Shown piece after piece: positions 55,791-64,000 of a stretch of 64,000 nucleotides of DNA. Under the pieces are notes generated by a model, which was not told where the DNA came from, ran no database searches, and saw nothing but the letters and a program-made list of their open reading frames with translations. The translations under genes were made by a program, and so were the position numbers. Source of the stretch: Bugula neritina (Eukaryota > Bryozoa > Gymnolaemata > Cheilostomatida > Bugulidae); the NCBI GenBank assembly GCA_964035545.1, contig OZ037773.1:4757251-4821250 (forward strand), written 5' to 3'. The first letter of the stretch is position 1. The number at the start of each line of letters is the position of its first letter.

Positions 55791-58700
55791 TATGTAATTG
55801 AGAAAAACTTTATTTGCAATAAATTTTTAATGCATGATTTCTTTTTTATATTTCGAAAAATGCAAAATAATTTGCACGGCATGCATACTACGACTTTAAA
55901 CATAATATATTTATTACAACGCTCTTTCCGTATATTTCGCCAAGCTGTAGGTTCCCACAACCTCAATTTGTGACACAGTAGAATACCTGATTTAACTCAT
56001 GGATTAGCTATACACACATACGTAAGCCCCAAAAGGAGGGTCCAAGCCTTTCTCGTGATTTATGAATTTGTGAGAAATGGAACCTTGAGATATGGAAGGA
56101 GCACTGTATATGTATTTATATGCAGTTTTATTAGTTCAGTTACATGACTTGTAATCTAATTATATTTGTGGTAGTTGAAAGTTTTCTAGACTCAGAATGG
56201 CAAGTTATAGTCATTGACAGCCATGATAGAACAACTACCACTTGTGTACAGCTTCACAATTGGTTGTCATGGGGACAGACAAACAATTGAAAAATGTGAA
56301 GTTTTGAGTTTTTAGCTTGCCAATATTAGAACTACTTTATGTGAATAAAATACTGGATAAATTAAACAAATTGTATTATGATAGTCACATTTTTTTCGAT
56401 TTATTAGCTTATTAGTATATCACACACAAAATATGTTGTGTTTAAAATGTTGGATTTATACACATTTTTACTCCTTAAAACTAACAAAAGTTAATATACA
56501 CATTTCAAAAAAGTATACTTTAATATTTTGCCATTTAGGTAATAAAACTTCTATATTCTATGACTAAGCGTCATCATGGAATTTGCTGCAGTGTGGGTGG
56601 TTATATATCTTATGCAAGGAATGCCTTAACTCATCAGCTGTAAATGTTAAAAAGAAAACTGCCAATATTAAACAGGATGTATAAAATTGTATAAAATAGA
56701 AAATTGCAAATGATAGACTCTGTTTTACAACTGCAACTGAAAATCTTTACAGTAGTTATCTCCTCTTTGTGGTATCCCTGTACTGCCTATAAGGAGATTG
56801 CTTGAGACTATCTCTAAGTTCGAAGCAATAAAACACATTCCTATAAAGCTATCTACTACCTATAAGCTTTCTTTATTGTTTACGTTATAAATTACATGCT
56901 GGCACTGCTAAACATAGAATAAAGAGAACAGAAAAACTCTATGACATTAAATAAGCTATTGGTTTTTACTAATTCTTACCAGCTGTTTACAAATTTTCAA
57001 ATTGCAAGTACGAGAATTACACGCTTATGACATTTCAACTGCAGTGCAGACACGTAAATTTTGCCATTTTTAACTATTGCTACTCTAAGTGCGTGGAAGG
57101 CAAATGGACTGCACTAATGCACCCATTAACACTGACTGCTTGTTTTATCTAAATATAGCATCTTGTAAATGTCATGCCTAAAGAGATAGAGAATTGCTTG
57201 AAGTGCATAGAACAGATTTTTACCCTGCTTTGCCCGAATTTTTACAGGACTTGATACCTTCATTAAAAAATGTGTATCAAAGCATATTTAAGTACTTTTA
57301 TATAAGCTTTCAAATTTAATAAGTGATCGAACCAAAAAAGCATCAACAATGCTAAAGACAATAGAAAGAATATTGATATTAATGATGATATTAATAATGT
57401 CTCATATGTTCACAGTAAATAAATGTAGAATCAAGTGAAATAAAGTGACATAGCTTGTCTTCCCCAACTGTGAAAAAGATTTGGATTAAACTATGCAAAT
57501 AAAAGCTACTATAATATATTACTATGTGCGGAAAGCTGACAGAGAATATACACAGGCTAAAATATAGTGGGATTTCTCAATACTGACTAACTAAATCAAA
57601 TATTATAATGAATGATAATGACAAACCGATAACATGTTTATAGTATAGCCAGCTGGTGACAGCAAAATGTATGGAAAAAGAATGACATTCGGTAACTATC
57701 TTAAGAAAACTAAGAAGACATTGAAAATGATGAGACTGGAAGTATTTTAATACGCATGAAACATTCCAGAAACTCAGATATAAAACAGGAAATGGGAGCA
57801 ATAGAACTCTTTGTTTCATTATTGTCTAGAAAAGGTACTACCAGGTCACTTTAGGTTAAGAGCTGAAATGCTGAGTAATGAGAAATAATATTACTAAAGT
57901 CTATTTAGCTACAGCTCTTAGGCTGCATAGCTATGTGCAGTAAGATTTTCTAGTACTTATTGACTAATCAAATTGAAGTATAAATGTAGACACAAATAAT
58001 ACTGTTAGGGTTCAGTTATCAGCCAGAAAACACCTTAAACTAATATGCTTATTATAGTTCAGTAATACTGTTTATTAACTGGATAAACCAGAATACTCAT
58101 TATAATATGTATTGCCTGGGCTAGCTAGAAATAATATTATTCTCGTAATAATTTCATAACTTTGAGCGTAGCTACTGCTTTGTAGTATAATAGTATCTAA
58201 CTATTCTTTAGCAAGCACATCCACTGGTCAATTAATAAGTTAAATTACCCATAATCCATCATGAAATGAGTTGTAACTATTTGCAACTATCAAATGTTTT
58301 CAAAGAAAATTTCTTTGCAAAATTTAAAATGTGGCATCATCCATAATTGAAAATGATTTCAGCCTCTCTTATGTATAAAAAAATTTCTTAAGACAATTAA
58401 ACGTTTTATTACAAAATAAAATAACAATTTTATGAAAAATTTAGCAAAAAATGAAGCAAGTATAACTTTTTATTGCTGCATAACTTTGAAAGTCAATGTT
58501 TGATCTCAGCTAAAAATACAGGCAAATTCCAACCTATGGTCATACAGCTGTAATGACTCTAACTGCAGTGTGGTACTTTTCTTACATCATCAGTATTAGT
58601 AATTAATTGTAAGTATTAAATGATGTTTTCTGCATTCTATTAAATTATTAAGAAATATCGTTGCCTGTTTTATTCAGCTGTGAAACTCTTTCATGGCTGT

Positions 58701-59382
58701 TTATTTTGTCAAACTTCAAACTCTTAAGCTGATTGATTATTTTTAGAAACTAATGGAGAACTATATTTAACAAATTAGGGCATTTGAAATAGCTCCAGGA
58801 GCCTTCACCAAATTTCTTACAGTTAGTCTTTTAATTCCAACATAGTTTATGGTCATTCAACCTGAGTTTGCTAACGAAAGAGAGCAATTATTAGCAATGC
58901 CATTTTCTGCTCCGTGACCAAATTTGTAGTAATACTGCAGGTTTAAAAGTTGAAATTACCTCAAATACTGTTGTACTCAGCTTATTAAGTACCATTAGCT
59001 AAGTCATTTACTGGCTGTGTCAATAGCCATTGTAGTTTTATACAGTTGACATCATAAACCAATTATCAGCAAATGATGGTTGCATGTTAGTTTAATTATT
59101 TTAGTAGCACCCAGGCTATACATATGGGTGGTGGGAGAGCTCTTTTTACTGCCTGTAGAAAAGAAATATAACTGATAAACTCATTCTTTCTTCTGCACAC
59201 TACCAAGTTTAAAATGAAAACTTTGAGTAATAATAATTAAAATTATGACAAAAAAAGTAACGCTATGTTAAATAAATGAAATATTTTAGCTAAGTGTTAT
59301 CAAGTATATTGATGATTAATATTTTTTGTGCTAAAAAAGAATTTCAATGAGTAGAGTATAGTATTAAAACAAATTGGTGATA

Positions 59383-59500
59383 TTAAGAAGAGCATCCAGT
59401 TATAATTGCTCCTGTGCCACATATGAAAAATTCCTTAGCCCGATTTAACAAAAACCTCTTTCATTAGGGGCTTCTCACAGAAATGGTGACTGTAAACTTG
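59383..59500 (+). mobile_element. SINE fragment, 5'-truncated
   Basis: It matches the 3' part of the 36463 SINE (AATTGCTCCTGTGCCACAT, TTAGCCCGATTTAACAAAA and TTCTCACAGAAATGGTGAC) but lacks the tRNA-like head. Truncation at the 5' end fits incomplete reverse transcription. Confidence 0.78.
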
Positions 59501-60756
59501 CACGTGAGCTTTGTTATGAACATTTGAGTTAGATGAATTTGCTATCATACATCGTCTCAATTTAAGTCAGCATTCAATTATGTAATATAGGCAGATTGTT
59601 TCAGCGTGAAGTTTGTCTTCCTTCATTAGTATTCAAATGATGGCCCAAAGTTGCCAATAGCCTTGGAAACAAATGTGAACAAAGTCTTAAACGTCTGTAG
59701 ACATATATCGGCTAATGTGTTATGCTTGTAAGATGTGTCAAAAATTGATTAAGAGACGCAAGTAATGTCCAGTGCCTGATAATGATTTTAATATTTTGAA
59801 TTAATTAGTTAAGATGATGTAAACACCATTAGCTGACAGATCCTATTTTCTTGTATTACTACATATTAACAGCAGTCTAGAAAACATAGCTTTACTTCAA
59901 AGTAACTTGCTTACTTTGAAGTATCAGTGTACATCAGTTAAAAAGAAATAAGAGAAGCTGAATTGCAAATAATTGTAAGATTAAAGAGAAATTATGCAGA
60001 TAATACAAATACTGTTTTGTACTGTCGTTTATGAACCACAGCAGCAAATTACTAAAGAACACTTAAAACAGTCACTTTTTATCTTTACTTTACAAGTCTT
60101 TAAAAAGGTTTAGGTTATTTCCATCTAGCAATAAGCAAAGATACAAACAGAAACAGTATAAGCAATGCTAATTGTGCATCACCCATACTTAAAGAGCGAT
60201 CAATATTGTGATATGATTTGTCACAACTTTCTACTACTATTCTATTTTTTATTCCAAGTAAAAGGCTAAGATATGAGTTATTTTTCTATAAAATTTGCTT
60301 TATATTTCTAAATGAACCCAGATGATATGCAATATTTAAGTATATATATTATCTAACATCTGCTCATTATTATCAAGTTGAGATCTGCATATCTAAATGA
60401 AAATATGCAAAATTAAACTTATTACTTTGCTTAATGGCGTTTTTATGTTAGTTTGTTCTAATTAAGTACAAAGGCATCACAAGTACCTCTAGTGTCACAA
60501 ATGTCAGAAGCTAATGTCAGAAATGTTTAGAAGTAACAAGAAAGGTCACGCGCCTATTTTAGAACGTTTAGAAAACAAAAAAGCTCACCTATTCACTTTG
60601 CATCATTGCATTATTCTAATGAGCCTATATATGTTTCTCCCAACATTAAAGTCACTATAGATCACTTGGTCCTCAGGCATGCAAGTATTCAAGTCCAAAT
60701 ACTTTTAAATTTAGCCCCAAGTGTATATATGTTGGAAGATAATTTACTTTACTTAC

Positions 60757-61507
60757 TTGCAAAATCATTTCCAATTTTCTTTTCCATAAAACTTTCAACA
60801 CTTTTGTACTTTCCAGTATTGTTGAACATGCTCGTTTCGAGTGGAGTTATTTCTGTATAAATATTTCCATATTTCTTCTTAAACTGCTTATATATAGCGT
60901 TAAATGCTAAATAGCAAAATTCGGAAGACACGTAATCCTGGCCCTGCTTGTCGAATAAAAGCAATAACCTGTTCCAGCGAAAATGTTCGGCAACGCTTTT
61001 GATGGTGTCACTCATGCTGAGAAAATGTGACAGCACTCTGGTTAGAGTCTTGTATTCCTTCACACCAGTATTCTTTTCAGCGAAACCCTCGGCCAGGCCT
61101 CCGGTAGTGATAACTGGTTTATTCCAGACTGTGGAGTATCGGGCTACGGGAGCGAGGCTGTAGTCACAACACGGACCAAAGAAGACATCAGAAACATTGT
61201 TAATGTAATAGCCAAATGCTGCCAATGGCGCTCCTACACCATCACATTGGGAGTTGCTGTACTGAAATTTAAATTGTACCTTATCTCTGCTAATAATGCC
61301 TTTTTCATATGCCGATTCAAATCCAAGTCTTATTGCTGGTACGCACTTGTCTATAGAGAACAAATAACTTGCGTTTGTAGGCAGAATAATTGCAACATTG
61401 ACTGTAGTCGGCTCATTCCCAAAACTCAAACCTGTGAGATAAGCAGCTGTGATAATGATGCCGATGCCGTTGGCAAACATGGCAGCACGTAACGCAATCT
61501 CCTCCAA
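60757..61507 (-). CDS. Receptor cyclase alternative first exon A
   Basis: The ATG at 61507 (or the in-frame ATG at 61480, which gives a more typical signal peptide MFANGIGIIITAAYLTGLS) opens an exon paralogous to first exon B. Shared blocks are GAPLAAFGYYINNVSDVFFG, YSLAPVARYSTVWNKPVITT and KEYKTLTRV. It ends GCA A|GTAAGT: the same phase 1 and the same leftover A as exon B, so it can splice to 50127-50016 and would give a 1249-aa receptor. It keeps the cysteine pair (SQCDG and FGPCCDYS) that exon B lacks. It could instead be a pseudo-exon or the start of a lost duplicate gene, but it is intact and has a good donor. Confidence 0.85.
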
Positions 61508-63264
61508 ACAGCGATCAAAATTCGATAAAAATTTCTGCGTGTAGATAAAGCGTATTCTAAAGTTCAGCAGCTACTGGTTTGAAGACCATTACCTTTATGG
61601 TTTCGTGTTGCATAATAGATCCCAGTGAAGCTATTATATCCGATACAATTAGTCATTTAGCTTATGAATTGTTAGAGTGCTGCCTATTTATTGCTTCCAC
61701 CTTGATAAGAGGGTTCATAATACCTCTTTGCCTTGTTTCTTATCCGGTTGTTGAAAGCTCTCTGAGCTAATCTTGGACTTCACAAGTGCCTGTCACAAAG
61801 TTTTATTCCAGCAATATAGATAAGAAATCCCACTTGAACGAAATATTTACTGTTATTCACTTACTGTTAAATAACTATAGTAATTATCTTCAGTCACAAG
61901 TATATATAGTCATTCAACTTATTGAATATTATTTAAACGAAGATGATAGGCCGGTGTAGCATCTCTATCAGTTTCCAGGTGCTAAATGCTGTACTCATAC
62001 CTTCTTCTTACACTCAAATCAGTACAGCTCCAAGTTTTATTGTTTGTATACAACATAAATGCCTTAACCTTTCACACTGGAGCTTTGTAAGACTGCTGCC
62101 ATTGCTGCCGTTTACAATCTTTGTGCATCTGTAATACCGCTACTTGTTCGTCTACTTTCACTGACTGCTCGAGAGAAAAACCAACTTGGAAGTTGAAGCC
62201 TATCCAACTCTTTCTAATTATTTTCAAGTATAATAAGTTGTAAATGCAGTATAGACTACTTGTATGCGCTTATCTTTACATGCGTGCCAGTGGCAAATAC
62301 TATTATTGGACAACAAACTTTGTAATAGAACCTCATATTGATCGAAGTATTGATAGCAGTGAAATGTAAAACTAATAGCAATGTAAAACTAATGTAGAAG
62401 TAATGCTCTATGTTTGCAAACTGCAAATATTGCGAGCTGCTTGTGCTGCAAATACATATGCTGTAAATGTTTGTAGGAAATAAAATTGGATCCATGATAT
62501 CGATAGTAGACAATATAAATATGCCTATCTTTTACTTTGAATATTACCACCATACCAATACACTGTGTAATGTTACATGTTGTAGCAACATTGTGTTTAC
62601 TGAATAAAATATACGCATTGAGATATATACTATATAGGAAAAATATATTATATGAAAATGTACAATTATATGAACTAAAACATGCCTAACATAGCCACAG
62701 CATATGACTGGAAGCAGGTTATTAACATTTGAATTTTGCTTTAGATTTATCATATTGCATAAACTATCAGAAAAATTCGTCAATTCCAGCTTTTGTTATA
62801 GTTAATTCAACAAGGAAAAATTCATTACATACATGTACTAGGCTTATTGGCCAACTTAATGGGCTACGCACACACACACACACACACACGCGCATGCACA
62901 TATAATATACTACATGAATTTTTCACATAAAAGCAAATTTTTCTGTTTGTATGATTTTAGGAATTTTTTTCAGTAGCCAGTGCAAAATCTGTCCTATGCT
63001 ACAAAGCTAATTGAAGGCCATACAAGTGCAAGCAAAACTTGTTTATACAACTAGGCTAGCTTTGCTGTAACTTGAAGGATTGCTAAGTTAAATGAGTATT
63101 GCTTTGTTTGAACTATGGCTAAAGATAAGCATTATTTGCTGCTGTTAAGCCAAATATTCTATTACCTAGTCAATTAATGGATTATTATAATGTTATTCAG
63201 AGAAATGTTAAGTAGCAAGAGAAGACAACTATAAATAATAATAAGAATTCACATTCACATAATT
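61508..63264. other. Upstream flank of first exon A
   Basis: No coding exon was recognised. It presumably contains the promoter for exon A, but no core element could be assigned. A CA microsatellite lies at about 62871-62892. Confidence 0.45.
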
Positions 63265-64000
63265 TAAGTGTGTAAATGTTAAGTCTTTAATATCAGTTGT
63301 CTTTAAAAACAGAAAGCAAGAAAATAATTTCGGGACTGATTTAATATCGAAGACCTCATATCTTTGCAACTCAAATTTACAGAAAAAGTTGGTGGTTGAA
63401 TATTTACAAAACAGATATGTTTAACATCAACTTTATGTAAACATTATATACCTTTCTTTGTATTTTACAACACAAAAAGTGGTATAGAGGAATGAGAGAT
63501 TTAAATTGCTATGAAAGGCTAGGGCACATTCATTAATTGCATAGTTTGTAAAACGCAACAGTATATGGAGACATTCGTATTTCCTAATGGAAAAAAGCAT
63601 AACTCTAGAAAAGACAACTCCCCTCACTGAAAACCTGCCTTTGCTATTGCAGTCTGTAAGACATATGAAACAAAATCTGGAAATATTTTAAAGAACTCAT
63701 AGCCTTATATAAAGATAACTAATACTATTGTTGACCCCAGAAATGATATAAAATGATATGATATGAAATGCTATGGCATAACAAATTATTCATACCATGC
63801 AGTAAAATGCACAACAAATTAAAACCTTATATTATTTTATAATTTATATTCATATTGGGCAACTTCTTTACATCTATAAGTCAACAATAAAACAAATGTA
63901 AGCATTTCCTAACAAGCAATGCAATGCAATACACATGAATTACAATTACCACATTGTACGTACAGAGAAGAGTTGAAATAGCAAACTATTATAACGATAA
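63265..64000. repeat. Long direct repeat, copy 2 (cut by the window end)
   Basis: Same orientation as copy 1, with small indels (for example an added GCAATGCAATGCAAT stretch near 63918). It lies about 1.76 kb upstream (gene sense) of first exon A, so the order repeat then first exon is the same in both places. Confidence 0.92.

Larger units (their letters stand above)
53578..60756. other. Intron/upstream region between the two receptor first exons
   Basis: No further receptor-cyclase exon was recognised on the minus strand, which favours first exon A feeding the same downstream exons. The region contains one copy of a long direct repeat (55008-55790), a SINE fragment (about 59383) and otherwise unremarkable AT-rich DNA. 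Confidence 0.5.

Noticed and set aside
57577-57819. Minus-strand open frame between the two receptor first exons, checked as a possible downstream exon of first exon A.
   Set aside because: It contains none of the ANF-receptor motifs and is AT-rich and unsupported by splice phase.

Overview
The window is nuclear DNA of an invertebrate animal. It is AT-rich, its genes are split into many short exons with GT-AG introns, and it carries tRNA-derived SINEs, MITE-like inverted-repeat elements, microsatellites and minisatellites. Protein similarity fits a lophotrochozoan-type bilaterian, but the sequence alone does not fix the phylum. All gene models were built by hand from conserved protein blocks joined at splice sites with matching phase. 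No transcript evidence was available.

Layout. (1) 1-2050, minus: the 5' part of an EAPP (E2F-associated phosphoprotein) homologue, running off the left edge. (2) 2051-10548: no protein gene seen; an inverted-repeat element and long stretches of degenerate simple sequence. (3) 10549-27912, plus: an 18-exon ASPP-family gene (TP53BP2/PPP1R13B/PPP1R13L relatives) with coiled coil, long disordered middle, ankyrin repeats and C-terminal SH3. It has two candidate coding first exons. (4) 30735-32955, plus: a complete four-exon TAMM41 gene (mitochondrial CDP-diacylglycerol synthase, 332 aa). (5) 33546-53577, minus, with a second first exon at 60757-61507: a receptor guanylate cyclase of the natriuretic-peptide-receptor type, about 20 exons and 1221 or 1249 aa. 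It lies tail to tail with TAMM41. (6) 53.6-60.7 kb and 61.5-64.0 kb: no further exons seen; a long direct repeat (55.0 and 63.3 kb), SINE fragments and microsatellites.

The genes are unrelated in function: a nuclear phosphoprotein, a p53/PP1 scaffold, a cardiolipin-pathway enzyme and a cGMP-producing receptor. There is no sign of an operon or a gene-cluster system. The most interesting point is the receptor cyclase. Two diverged exons each encode a start and the N-terminal half of the ligand-binding domain, and both end in the same phase with the same leftover base, so either can join the same downstream exons. One keeps a cysteine pair typical of natriuretic-peptide receptors and the other has lost both cysteines.
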